This document shows, piece by piece, positions 11,638-22,577 of a stretch of DNA of 58,000 nt. The stretch covers positions 66,309,852 to 66,367,851 of the forward strand of contig CM055099.1 of assembly GCA_029204225.1 (NCBI GenBank), read 5' to 3'. Within the stretch, counting starts at the first letter, position 1, and the number at the start of each line of letters is the position of its first letter. The translations under genes and the position numbers were made by a program. This DNA comes from Diphasiastrum complanatum. Taxonomy: Eukaryota; Streptophyta; Lycopodiopsida; Lycopodiales; Lycopodiaceae. The notes beneath the pieces were generated by a model. The model was given only the letters and a program-made list of their open reading frames with translations. It had not been told where the DNA came from and ran no database searches.

Positions 11638-12338
11638 TGTGAAAGTACTGTACTTTAGGACCATAAATGGATCTACAAAATATCCACAAGAGTGATTGGA
11701 TGCTTGCTTAACAATCTATCAAAAAACTAGACACAAAAAAGTTGATCTAGATTGGCAATTTGACAAACAACAAGCATTAACAATCAAAAGCATTGATAAA
11801 CATTGAAATCCGAGCCCACACGTGTGTACTGCAGGCTGTAGTACGGCCTTAAACCTGAGAAACAAGTAGAAATTGATTTGGTTTCATTTGGATCACAAAA
11901 ACTCAATGTACATAGTGAACTAGCTTGAGATTGCCAATGAGTTCCAAAAATTTTCTATCTTCTCACTATGGAGAGAGGGAATACATAGCAAATTCGACTT
12001 CCTTCTTGAAGTTAGGTGGATTTCCAGCATGTAATAAGGAAGTTAACTCACTCTCCTTGACCTAAAATGAAACCCTAGTCTATTTCCTAGAGTTATGCTT
12101 GGTAGGTAGCTAGTTGGTCAAATTTTCACCTTAAACTTAGGTGTAGGTCCTATAAAGTAGGGATGACCACCAAATAGACATGAAAAACTCTCTTGACTTG
12201 ACCTAACCTACATTAGGATGGGTTTCCCATGTGGCATCATGGCCTCACATGTGTGGGACCCACTTGTGTACACAATTTACACTATTCTACATGGTTTTTG
12301 ATCAAGCTAGATTTGCCAATTTTTGGCAATTCTTCACA
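11638..12338 (-). repeat. copia-B 5' LTR
   Basis: The 701-bp LTR at the upstream end of the minus-strand element, nearly identical to 7777-8474 apart from scattered transitions and a 3-base insertion. G-box palindrome CACACGTGTG at 11817-11826. The promoter for copia-B should lie here. Confidence 0.93.
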
Positions 12339-13040
12339 TATACGAGCCTAAAGTTAGCTATGTCTGATGCCATCAAGGAAGAAGACGAGGGATCAGATGT
12401 TGATGAACCTAGGGAATGAAAATCACATCGTGTAGTCCACGAGTCGAAGCTGATAGAGGATACCCGAGATCGGCTTTGCAAATCATAGCTGGAGTTGCTT
12501 AATAAGCAACACCAACTACAAATGGAGAAACTCACCAATGAGTTTGGAAATACCCTGAAGTCTATCCAATGCAATATGTCTGGTCAGCCAAATCTTGCAC
12601 ACTTACCTTTTTTATAGACAAAAACCCATATGGTGCCCACACTGCCGGGCTACGCATCCTATTGATGCTTGTCCTTCATCTCAGCCTATCCAAGCACATG
12701 CCATCCAATGATATGAAGAACAACCGTCACAATCTGGACATTCCTCCCATTATCAAGAATACCAACCAGAAAGTCCAAAACCACTAGCCATACAAGATGG
12801 CTATGTCATTACACAAGGGCCATTGAACAACAGATGTTTCATCTGTGGTGAAAGTGGCCACTTCATGGTTGATTGTCCACTTGCCAAGACCAAGTACCAT
12901 GTCGAGTGTCCCAACTATGTTAGAAAACACACTTTCAAAGGCTGCCCAAAACAACCCAACAAGATCCTACCTACCCGACACGTCAGTTATGAATCACGAT
13001 AGGATCCTCACGACAACACCACACGAGCACCATTGCAACT
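12339..13040 (+). pseudogene. gypsy gag, right part, with zinc knuckle
   Basis: Continuation of the gag interrupted by copia-B. After the target duplication the frame stays open to 12419, then decays. A CCHC knuckle, CFICGESGHFMVDC with CX2CX4HX4C spacing, is at 12835-12876, followed by a Pro/Lys-rich tail to about 13000. Several stops and shifts separate the two parts, so this is an old fragment. The knuckle and surroundings fit Ty3/gypsy gag rather than copia. Confidence 0.75.
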
Positions 13041-13980
13041 AACAGTTAAACTTGCTGCTCAATTGAGAAATTCCTTGAGAATTTCTACGACATTTACTAG
13101 ATCGATAATCGGACTTAGACGTTATATGAAATGAGTTATTGCAAGACGTAGAGCAAACCGATATTCGTCATCTGCTACTATTCCCAGACAAGAGCACCCT
13201 CCCCATGGAATTGACATTTTCTCTCCACTCCTGCAACCTCAAATCTATAGGTCTATCCACTTTCTGATGAGATTTCCAACCACTAGATATAACAACCGAT
13301 TCTGAGAATAGGAAATCTACAAGAGATTCATTTTATGAATCTCATGATCCCAAAAATACTAATGGGAATAGTATTTTCTTCTTCTATGCATTTCAAGCCA
13401 TATCTTACAATATCTGCTATCATGTTGGTAGATTTAGTGTCACTAACCTTGTCTTGTTTTTGACAAGGGCATATCATAGTTTTTCTCATTACTCTACAAG
13501 ACCAATGGGATATTGCAATTGTCAAGGTGCATTATCAATGTTGATGAATGAAAGTTTTGTTTGACGAGTGCCATACAGTTCTCACTCTCTGTATCGTTCA
13601 TTTATTTTTTTGTTCCTCCTCATTCCTCTTGTGTGATTGATTTTTGCATGTGAAATAGCTACTGTGCACGAGAGTCTTTCGTAGAGTATCTCAAGAACAC
13701 ATTTTCATTCATCTATCTATCTTCAGATCACCTTGTACAGAGTTTAGGATCTTGGAGCATATTGCAAATTTGCGAAATACATATCACGTAAGAGTTGATT
13801 CCTACATCTCGTTGTCATATTCCTATTTGAGTCAACTACAGCAAGATCGAAACAGATTTAGTTTAAATTTGTTCCATCTTTAGTCCGGTTGCATGTTCAG
13901 CGTGTTTCAACTGCGTGTTCCAAATGCCGATCCAACCTTGAGCATCTAAGTTACCTGGTAACAACATCCCCAGCCACAGA
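13041..13980. other. intergenic, nothing recognised
   Basis: No domain recognised on either strand. It may be decayed gypsy sequence following the gag fragment. Confidence 0.45.
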
Positions 13981-14010
13981 TTTTTTTTTTTTTTTTTTTT
14001 GGGGGGGGGG
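13981..14010. repeat. T20-G10 homopolymer junction
   Basis: Twenty T followed directly by ten G. Exact lengths are prone to sequencing error, so any reading frame crossing it is unreliable. Confidence 0.9.
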
Positions 14011-15250
14011 AGAGTGGATATGTAGGCATCCACTGGAGCCACATCACCAACAACAACATCAGCAACTCGACATCCAAGGTCATGAAACCAAATACGACAA
14101 CGACAAGGCTAAGAAGACAGATGGGCAATCCAAGCAACTCAATCAGAAGAAGTACCCCAGTCACAACGAAGATCCTTCAAAAAAAGAGAAGCACAAGTAT
14201 TGGGAAATCAATCTCCTTCTTCAACCAACCCTCTTGCCATACATCTGCATCCACTCTCGTACCTATTGCCCACACCATCTACCAATGTCACCACCACCTC
14301 TCCTTTCATCTATTTTTTTGCCATCATTCCACTGTTCATCTGAGAAATCCTCGGTTTTTTCAAATCCTGATAGTCTTATCGAAGTGGCTAAGAGATCATT
14401 ACAAATGTCTTGCGGAGGCCAACTACCACCTACATTGGTTGGTCAGCCAGGAAAGAAGACCTAAGAAAGCAGGCGACGCAGCAAAAAGAAATAAAGCAAA
14501 GAAGCTGAGGAGGAAAGTCCCTCCTATGAAGCCCGAAGAGATTCAAAAAAAGTAATGGATAAAAAGAAGGAGCTGCAGAAAAGATAAAGACAATAGTGAG
14601 CCTGCAGGACAAAGTAAGCACCTCACCAAGCAAGTGGTGGTCAAAGCTCGACATTGCAAGCATCCAAGGCTGCAACTGTAGAACTATCAGTTCCTTCCAC
14701 CAAACCTTCATCATGTTTCTCTACCATCACCAAACCATCCTACCACCAATGTGTTGATGAGTCCATTTCCTTGAAGACTGTTAACCAAGGCTTGTACAAC
14801 CTTCTCGTCAAGAAAAAAAAAAGTGTCGACAAAATTGAGACTTTGACTGAGCAAAGAACTACGGAAACACCCAGAAGCAGAATGGAGGAGACAGACCTCC
14901 CAAGAGTTAGAACCTACCAAGAAACCAAAAGCGAAATCGGCAATGGTAGATGCGAGTGATAAGACAAAGACACGAGGAAAGCACTCAAGCATGCAAGTTG
15001 TGAAGCTGCTGGGAACTCTCCAATTTTGAAAATGTCAACCACTTGTAGTAATAAGACATTCTGGTTACATTGTGGCAATTTGCGAAAACAATTTTTTGAT
15101 AAAGACTGGCAACAATAAGCACTTGGTTTTATGCAAGCAAATGAATATCTACACTTTTCCAAGTGACGATCAGAGATGCCAATGTGAAAGCGGAGCGACA
15201 TCATTCAATATGCGTTGCAATGGGTCCTACAACACATTAGGGGTGGGATG
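14011..15250 (+). other. Lys-rich open segments, unrecognised
   Basis: Several overlapping plus-strand frames (to about 14555, and 14654-14959) are rich in Lys, Arg, Ser and Pro and have a polycoding look, but no domain is recognised. They follow a gypsy gag fragment and precede a reversed gypsy pol, so a decayed nucleocapsid-like or spacer region is possible. The frames crossing the T20-G10 run are doubtful. Confidence 0.3.
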
Positions 15251-15256
15251 ATGTTG

Positions 15257-15297
15257 GTTGATTCTGACGAATCCCCAAGATACTCGACCGGCGCTAA
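15257..15297. repeat. repeat X, copy 2
   Basis: Second copy of the block at 5683. The sequence AATCCCCAAGATACTCGAC is identical in both apart from flanking substitutions; the copies diverge right after GCGCTAAC. Confidence 0.6.
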
Positions 15298-15504
15298 CTA
15301 TAAGGGAAACTCCTTAGATCTTGCCTACAAAGTACAAACACAATGGATAACACACTATGGAGAAACCACCCAACCAAGTAGAAGCATCCAATCAAACTCT
15401 AGAAGCCTCACCCCCAAGCCCAAAACAGACTTCGTCTCAACATTTACTGGAGATCTAGGTCGAAAACCGTACATAATCATAGAAGGATTGTAACATGTAA
15501 CATG

Positions 15505-16112
15505 TAACATAGTGTTTTTTACTATTATATGCAAACTCAATTAGTGGGAGATAATCTTCCCAATGAGATTGCCTGTGAGAAACATATGTCCTCAAAATAT
15601 CTTCCATAGTTTGATTTGTCCTTTCTGTCTGGCCATTTGATTCAGGATGATCATAAGAACATAAACTCAAAGAAGTTTCAAGTTTATGGAAACTTAGGAT
15701 CTCTATCACTAACAATGTCACCGGGCCGACCATACAACCGAAATAATCTTTCAACAAAGATCTGGGCTAATTCAAAAGCCTTTATAGTTGACTTGACTGG
15801 TATGAATGCAGCTAACTTAGTTAACCGATCCACTACAACCCAAATAGAATTATTTGGTCGTTGGGTCTTTGGAAGTCCAACTACAAAATCCATAGATATG
15901 CTTTTCCATTTCTTATCAAGGATATCTTAAGGATGCAACAAACCACCAGCCTTATGGCGTTCAGCCTTTGCTAGTTGACAAGGTTTGCATTTAACAACAT
16001 ATGACTCGACATATGGCTTGAGCTTTGGCCAATAAAATTTCCTTTTAACCAAGTCCAAAGTCTTGTGTATATCGGGATGTCCTACACAAGGTATGTCATG
16101 ACATTCAAGCAA
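15505..16112 (-). pseudogene. gypsy-M integrase
   Basis: Integrase of a minus-strand Ty3/gypsy element, which joins element DNA to the chromosome. In order: a His-His-Cys-Cys zinc-binding region (GHPDIHKTLDLVKRKFYWP ... CKPCQ) at 16112-15940; catalytic core with VVVDRLTK and IVSDRDPKF (first and second Asp) at 15893-15684; and HPESNGQTERTNQTMED (Glu) at about 15650. The frame shifts near 15700 and ends after EFAYNS at about 15510, so the C-terminal DNA-binding part is missing. Confidence 0.9.
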
Positions 16113-16352
16113 AATTTTACGTTTGAGCTCATCATCACCAGGTACGCAAACTTTTCCATTCCAAAATAGTAATCCATCTTGAATGGTAAACTATTCCACA
16201 ATCTTCTTATCTTTCTTAGTTAGTTGAGTCCCCTGTGTTTTTGACTCAACACTGTCCACATTTCTTCCTGTCTGAACAATGTTCCAAATATGACCAAAAT
16301 GGGAGTCCAATTCATATTTTCCTCTCAGCGAAAGATATAGATCCGTAGAAAT

Positions 16353-16697
16353 CTACGTGAATGACAACTCGTTCAGTTCACCTATCCGACCAAGAGCATC
16401 TACAACTTGATAAGAGCTGCCTCTTATGTAATGGATTTCATGATTGAATTCTTGCATCAATTCAGCCCATCGAGCTTTTCTCCCCCGAAGATCATGTTGG
16501 TTACAAAAATACTTAAGAGGCTGGTGATTCGTATACACTACAAACTTACTACCATACAAGTAGTGTCTCCAGGTTTTAAGTGCATGAATTACAGCAAACA
16601 ATTCCTTTTCCTGCGTAGTATAACACAATTGAGGACCAGTGAATTTTTTGCTCTCAAACACTAGTGGCCTATCCATTTGTAATAGAACTGCTCCCAC
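16353..16697 (-). pseudogene. gypsy-M RNase H
   Basis: RNase H of the same gypsy pol. Seen: LVFESKKFTG, QEKELFAVIHALKTWRHYL, FVVYTNHQPLKYF, and RWAELMQEFNHEIHYIRG. The position of the second catalytic acid is Asn in YTNH where Asp is usual, so activity is doubtful even in its open part. It lies between reverse transcriptase (right) and integrase (left), as expected for gypsy on the minus strand. Confidence 0.9.
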
Positions 16698-17425
16698 TGC
16701 AACATCACTTGCATGCTTCTCATGACGTAAGGTAAATTTGGATTTGCAATTTGTAACACGGGAGCTAAAACAGTCATCATTTTAAGTTTCTCAAAACATT
16801 GATTCAATTCCTCGTTCCAAACAACATACGGACTAGGTTGATTCCTCTTTTTCTTTTTATTAACAAATCTCTTTGCCAGATTATTAAGAGATGTTGCTAA
16901 CTTATCATAATCCTCAATAAATCTCTTGAAAAAAAGTGTAAAACCTAAAAATGACTTTACTTGCCTCATAGTTCCTGGAATTGGCCACTCAATCACAATC
17001 TTGATTTTATCCTCGCCAATCTTGATCCCATTTACAATGATATTCACACTTGGACTCTTTAGCATAGAGGAACTCCCTACGGAGTTTCATCAAGATGATC
17101 TTTAAGTATTCTACGTGTTCCACCAAGGATTTACTGTAAACAAGAATATCGTCTAAGAATACAACCACAAATTTCCCCAAATATGGACAAAATAAATCAT
17201 TCATCATTTGCTGGAACATTGCTAGAGCATTCGTTAATCCAAATGGCAACACTAAGAATTCATAATGACCAAATCTAGAATGAAATCCTGTCTTTTGGAC
17301 ATCTTTCGACTTAATTCTTATTTGATGGTACCCTATCCTGAGATCTATCTTGGTGAAATACCGTGCTCCACCCAAGCGATCTACAAGGTCATCCATTCTG
17401 GGTAATGGATATTTATTTTTGACAT
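16661..17425 (-). pseudogene. gypsy-M reverse transcriptase
   Basis: Reverse transcriptase palm, thumb and connection. From 17425 down: [34 protein letters not shown] (first Asp), [26 protein letters not shown] (catalytic FLDD). A frame change near 17010-17060 leads to the connection segment [17 protein letters not shown] and SFLGFTLFFKRFI. The N-terminal fingers and everything upstream (protease, gag) are absent: similarity stops at 17425. The VFLDD and chromovirus-like motifs place it in Ty3/gypsy. Confidence 0.92.
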
Positions 17426-17429
17426 TATA

Positions 17430-18181
17430 GGGTTAATGGATGTTAGAGTTAGATTTGAATCTTCCATTCATGCTGAAATCTGAACTAAACTATCGCTCTC
17501 ATGGGAACAAACTTACGTGTGACAACTAACCAAGAGCGAAACAGAAGTTTTAACCTAGGAGTCCATCCCGTCTCTAAGGGTTGGAAACAATGAATCAACC
17601 CTACACGCTACCAATAATATAATTACTTCTTTACCCAGCCAGTAATTCCACAATGTGAGGTAACCAACATTCGTGTTGGTTTTGTAAATTTATTCCATAG
17701 CCCAATGGATAAGGCATTGGAACTTCAAACGATGATTAAAAAAAAACTAAGCTATTAATTGTGATCTGATTGTGTTACAGTATTATCAAGCCTTGTATGC
17801 AGGACCTGAGATGTTGTTCTTCATGAAGATCTGATGCTGATTGGAACCCTTTTGGATCGGCCTAGGATGCTATTGGCTGGTCCATTGGTCTTTGTGTAAC
17901 CAGAGATGTTGAGTTCAAAGAATGGGGACCATTCTTTACCCGTGAGGGTCGCCACTGTTTGCAAGAAAAAAAGACCTCTTTTTCAAGCTATTTTCGATGA
18001 AAAATCGTCGTCTCGCGCTATTACGCTGATGCAAAACTGTTAAAAAATGGACACGTAAATGGCCCATAATGGCCGATTGCACTTTTATTAAAACACTGTT
18101 CATTTGTTAATTTACATCTCTTTGATGCTAGATTGACTATATCTTGGATTCAGGTTAGGCAAGGAAAGAAACCCACTACAA
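17430..18181. other. intergenic or 5' LTR of gypsy-P
   Basis: No coding similarity. Because a gypsy primer-site motif follows at 18182, its right part is probably the 5' LTR of gypsy-P. An A-box-like TAGCCCAATGG at about 17697 lacks any nearby B box. Confidence 0.4.
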
Positions 18182-18202
18182 TTTTGACGCCGTTGTCGGG
18201 GA
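18182..18202 (+). promoter_or_regulatory. primer-binding-site motif of gypsy-P
   Basis: TTTTGACGCCGTTGTCGGGG is a typical plant gypsy motif just inside a 5' LTR. It marks the start of the interior of gypsy-P, whose protease and reverse transcriptase follow. Confidence 0.7.
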
Positions 18203-18642
18203 GCTACGTCAATTTTTTAATTTGCAGCATGTTTGTTGGATGGTTAGCTTGCATTAGGCATCTTGTCGTGGCATGAATAGTGTTAGATCTGCATTTAGGG
18301 TTAGTTGGGATTGATTTTGCTTGATTTGAGTGGATTTGCTTGTTTGAAATCTAATTTGATTGCTAAACAGAAAAATCTATTTAGATCACCAATCTTAAGA
18401 TCTATTTGGATCTGAGATATCAGAGAAAATAACAAAAATCGGTCAAATCTGCTAGATTTTGGTCAAAAGGAGGCAAAATGTGAAATCAAAGCTGATACTT
18501 TTTGCCCTCTTTCGGTTTTGTTCACAAAACCTTCAGTTTGAAGAGCAAAGATTAATTCCCAGCAGATTTCCAGAAACATTAGAAAAATCACAAAAAAACA
18601 CCAAAAAATCATCAAAACTCTAAAAATACAAAAAAATAACAT

Positions 18643-19620
18643 TTGCTCAATTCACTGTGCATAGGTGTGATTCAGATCTATTTACATATGGATATGAATG
18701 ATCAGTTACATCATCATGAAGAATCCTTCAAGATGACTGAACTTGAAGCACCACAAACAGAACTGCTCATGAACATTTTGTCTAGCAAGATCAATATTTC
18801 ATTGGGAGAGTTCTTGAAGTTGGTGCCAAAAGCAAAAGAAGTCTTAGCGCAAAAGTTAGTTTAAGAAGAACCAGATGTCCATCAGGAGCCACTTTTTTGT
18901 GCTGGATTTGAAGAATCAAATAAAGTACCCCATGTTGGAGCCGCTTGGGAAAGTGAACAAAAGAATATCACTCTACCGATACATCATAGACAATTTCCTA
19001 AAGAAGCAGTCGTGATAGATGGCGGTTCGGGAGTTAACCTGATTTCTACAAAGCTATGTGCAAAGTGGGGCCTTACAAAGATTAAGCCTGCTACTTTTGC
19101 TATTAAGCTCGCTGATCAAAGGACAGTTCGTCCGCGAGGAATGGTTGAAGATATACCTATCAGAATTGCGAGAGTACAGTTCATCATTACTTATGGACCT
19201 ACCAGAAGCGCCAAATGTCTACTGAGTTCTGTAAGGACGTCCATGGTTACGAGTTGTGCAAGTAATTCATAACTGGGTACCGGAAAAATCACTTTTGAAA
19301 ATCGTGAACGTGCAGTTAAAGTTGATCCTACATCTTGGACTATTAAACCAGTGGTTCAAAAAGAAGATGACGATTCGTCAACAACGGATCACACTTGTGA
19401 TCGACCAGAGAAAATTTGGGAGTTCATTACGATTCTCAAACGGATACTGTCAATTGGAATGAAGCTCTTGCAACGATTGATTGTACAGTAGGATATATGT
19501 GTCAACAAGATAATCAATCAGATTTGAGCAAGATTTTCTTGTTAGATCAAACTTTGGATACACCAATCACGTTTCCACTAAATATACTGAATGTAGCCTA
19601 GATATCAACAAAACCTATAC
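18643..19620 (+). pseudogene. gypsy-P gag C-terminus and protease
   Basis: The open frame from 18643 carries a segment (KINISLGEFLKLVPKAKEVL) that usually precedes the protease in Athila/Tat-type gypsy elements. After a stop at 18862-18864 it continues as a retropepsin: VVIDGGSGVNLIS at about 19012-19050, where DGG replaces the usual DSG or DTG, then KPATFAIKLADQRTV. A frameshift near 19250 moves the distal part (VIHNW and beyond) to another frame. The protease would cleave the polyprotein; with several breaks it is a relic. Confidence 0.82.
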
Positions 19621-19657
19621 CAGATCTGATTGAGGATGATCTCATATCAGTCATGCC

Positions 19658-20778
19658 TTGGCTTATGATGACAATGCTGAACTTAAGGATGAGCAGATTC
19701 TAAATCATATGGATTTGACCAGATTTGGAGTGCGTAATGTTTCTGATGAATCAACAATAAAACCACCCAAAGCAGTTATATTGAAGGAAGATAGGATCAC
19801 AGGATCGATGATGAAGAAACAAGCTAAGCAACATTATAATACGGTCCTGAAATCTCCCTCAAAAGATTGATTCAAAAAAAAGTGTCACCCTTACTGGATA
19901 AAGACAAATGAAAAGTCGAGGATGCTTCTACAAGTCAGAATTATAGTAATACATCATCGTCTAGGAAGTCTTCACCTTTGAAGAAGAGTTTATTGTCTCG
20001 GAAGTCATCACCTCCACGATCAATTCCTGCTAAGAAGGCTAAGCGAAGATCCAAGACAAGTCCTTTCGAAAAGGAACAAGCAGATGTAGTTCAGCATGAT
20101 ATGCCCGAGCATTTTAAACGTTATACACCAGATGATGTGGTTATCATGTTACCTAAAGCACATCGTGAACCTGAAGAACACGTGCCAGAATCGAAAGAGG
20201 TTTACGATGGCCCAGCTAGGACACAGCCAATGAATCTCGCCAAACCAGGAGAACCGAAAAAGATTGTACAAGTTGGATCACAACTTAATCCAGAACAGTA
20301 TCAAGCACTCTGCTTGTTACTTATTAAGTATCATGATTGTTTTGCATGGACTTATCAAGATCTAAAGAGTATTCCGACGTCAGTTATTGAACATACCATA
20401 CCTTTAGTACTTGATGCAGTTCCAAAGGTTACAAAGTTCTATCGCTGTAATCCTAATGTTGCGGACCTGATAAAGAAAGAACTTCAGAGATTGCTTGACG
20501 TCGATTTTATTTATGAGATCGAGCATACCGAGTGGATTTCACTGATTGTCATTGTTCCTAAGAAGAATGGAAAATTGAGAATCTGTGTGAATCTCAAGGC
20601 GTTGAACAAAGTGACGCGGAAGGATCACTTTTTGTTACCTTTTACTAAAAGTACTTTGGATCGCCCTGCTGGAGCAGAAGCTTATAGTTTCTTGAATGGA
20701 AAACGATTTGATACTTCGGTGAATGGCAACCGATTACGCAAGTTTTGGCAGCCTGCTCTGCCAGTTCAGCAAGCCTGA
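19658..20778 (+). pseudogene. gypsy-P reverse transcriptase, N-terminal part
   Basis: Spacer rich in Lys followed by the RT fingers and palm start. Recognisable: LNPEQYQALCLLLIKYHDCFAW, EHTIPLVLDAVPKVTKFYR, VIVPKKNGKLRICVNLKALN and KDHFLLPF, then AEAYSFLNG where the first catalytic Asp should fall (Asn here). The frame then loses similarity and stops at 20776. The palm core with the DD motif is not here; it is found inverted at 21840-22275. Confidence 0.88.
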
Positions 20779-21839
20779 TCTCAATGGTTTTTTAATTTTA
20801 TTTGTTTTTCAATTTTTTTCTCAATATTTAAATTGCTGAGTTTTTTGAAAAAAGACAGTAAAAAAAAAAAAAACGAGAAAAGACTGATGAGCAAAAGTTA
20901 GAAAGTCATCAGCATGGAAAAAAGGAAACACAGTATTTGTTGATGGAAAATGACTTAGAAAATCATTATTTTGGTCAGATGTGGCCTATACAGTACCAGA
21001 AACCTTCGTTGAGCTCTCAGATTGTACATCCACTCTAGATTTATCTAATTTGAGGTGGGCAAAAGTTCATGTCTAGGAAAACTCCAATTTTTTAGTCAGA
21101 CGAAGGTTTAGTGATATGCCATTTTGGGAACCTTCGCCGAGCACCTTAACCTCATTGTGAACCTTTGTCGACCTACTAGATGATCTTAAAATGTCCAAAT
21201 TAGGTTGTCTATAGGTTCAGATTGTGAAAAAATGCATTTATGACAATACATGGGCGAAGGACCCTCCTGGGCGAAGGTTCATCCTTCGCCAGACCTAGAA
21301 AACGTTCGCCTGATAGGTTCAGATCCCCAGAAACCTTCGCCGAGATTTTTGTAGCCTATTTTCACAGTATTGTACATGCCTGCAAATTTTTGTTCCGAAC
21401 TGATCAGCCAAACTAGTATTTAGTGTAATGGACCCACCAAATTCAACTATAAGTTGGCTGAATTCAATTCATTCCTCACTTGTGCTAGCGAAGCTCTTGC
21501 AAATTTTTCCTGCAACCAAAGCCTTCCAAATTTCTTGAACTGCTTTATGATATACATTCATGCATCTTACGTTTCATTCTGATCACCATGTCTTCTACTG
21601 ATACTTCTCAGTCTCCGCGTTATACTATCCATTGTAATGTCCCATCTGCAACGGACATCATGATCCTTCCTAGCACAAGCATGGTCACTCAGTGGATGAC
21701 CTTGCGAAGCCTCTGCTCATTGCAATGGGTATTCATGAGAGAGTTTTTCCTGGCAAAATCAACATGGATTTCATCACTCTTGCCTTTAGTACATGGAAGG
21801 AAGAGAAATCCAAATTTTATATCACTTTTCTTAAGTAGC
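20779..21839. other. insert in gypsy-P with repeated CCTTCGCC motif
   Basis: About 1 kb of non-coding AT-rich sequence between the two RT halves. The motif AACCTTCGCC/GGCGAAGGTT or close variants occurs on both strands near 21001, 21101, 21129, 21251, 21270, 21281, 21302 and 21331. The frame at 21588-21869 has no recognisable domain and overlaps the inverted RT on the other strand. Origin unknown; possibly part of another element's LTR. Confidence 0.5.
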
Positions 21840-22275
21840 TATGTAAGGGCTCCAACTATCAAGGCATGATTCTGTATGAATCATCGATAATAGCTAACAT
21901 GTCCTAAGAAGGCTCTAAGTTCTCTTGGATTCGTTGGTATCAGTAGATTCTTTATAACCTCGACCTTGTCTTTGTCGACCTCTATTCCTCGTTTGTTATT
22001 CTATGTCCCAAAAGAATACCTTCTCTCATATCGAAAAAATATTTTTCGGGGTGAAGTGACAAACAAGTGTCTCGACACCTCTATAACGTAAGTTTTAGTT
22101 TCTGAATGTGAGACTTTATATCACTATAAACACATAAGTCGTCAATAAAATTTTTGAGAAATGTTCTAAAAAACGCAACGAAGATTAACATCATAATTCG
22201 TTGAAAAGTCGTCGGCGCATTGCAGAGCCAAAGGGCATTTTGTTATAGGCATAAGTGCCCCATTCGTAGTAAAGG
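21840..22275 (-). pseudogene. gypsy reverse transcriptase core, inverted
   Basis: Read on the minus strand across several frames: EWGTYAYNKMPFG, APTTFQRIM, FIDDLCVYS (catalytic IDD), LHPEKYFF, EGILLGH, and RELRAFLGHVSYYR. This is the part of RT that should lie between the plus-strand N-terminal RT (ending 20770) and the plus-strand RNase H (from 22282), but in opposite orientation. Either an internal inversion or a second element inserted here would explain it. Many stops; not functional. Confidence 0.8.
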
Positions 22276-22281
22276 TTATCT

Positions 22282-22577
22282 TTGATCGATCCTCCTAATA
22301 TGTCAGCATTTGCTATTGGTGTTTGTCTAAGCCAGAAGGATGAACAGAAGAAAGACCATCCAATATACGATGCTAGTCGTCAGCTTAGTTCCTCGGAGAA
22401 AAATTATTTGGCAACAGAAAGGGAAGCACTTGGAATGATATTTATTGTAAAGAAATTTCGACATTATTTGCTGGGTTATGCTTTTATCTTCCATGTTGAT
22501 CATATGTTCTTGATGTTGAGTCACTTGCTTTTGGAACCAAGACAGATAACTTTCATAACAATAATCCATCTTTACAA
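22282..22577 (+). pseudogene. gypsy-P RNase H, truncated by copia-C
   Basis: FAIGVCLSQKDE, HPIYDASRQLSSSEKNYL, TEREALGMIFIVKKFRHYL and FHVDHM are the standard order of gypsy RNase H. Similarity degrades after 22510 and ends at the copia-C LTR at 22578. Weak continuation of this element is seen at 31530 beyond copia-C. Confidence 0.85.

Larger units (their letters stand above)
7777..12338 (-). mobile_element. copia-B: complete-structure, pol-deficient Ty1/copia element
   Basis: A 4562-bp LTR retrotransposon on the minus strand. Ends are TGTGAA...TTCACA; flanking 5-bp duplications are TATAC at 7772-7776 and at 12339-12343, identical. LTRs are 7777-8474 and 11638-12338. The primer site and polypurine tract abut the LTRs. 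The interior carries gag, zinc knuckle and protease followed by an open frame of unknown nature, but no recognisable integrase, reverse transcriptase or RNase H. It must rely on proteins from another copia. By eye the LTRs differ at about a dozen positions plus a 3-base indel, so the insertion is recent. It interrupts a gypsy gag. Confidence 0.93.

Noticed and set aside
15215-15493. Plus-strand 92-codon frame
   Set aside because: Spans repeat X and has no recognisable domain.
16353-17425. Endogenous pararetrovirus
   Set aside because: Domain order RT, RNase H, integrase with a zinc-binding region is that of Ty3/gypsy; pararetroviruses lack integrase.
17697-17740. tRNA or SINE candidate
   Set aside because: An A-box-like TAGCCCAATGG is present, but no B box or cloverleaf follows.
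21588-21869. Plus-strand 93-codon frame as a gene
   Set aside because: No domain, and its right end overlaps the inverted RT on the other strand.
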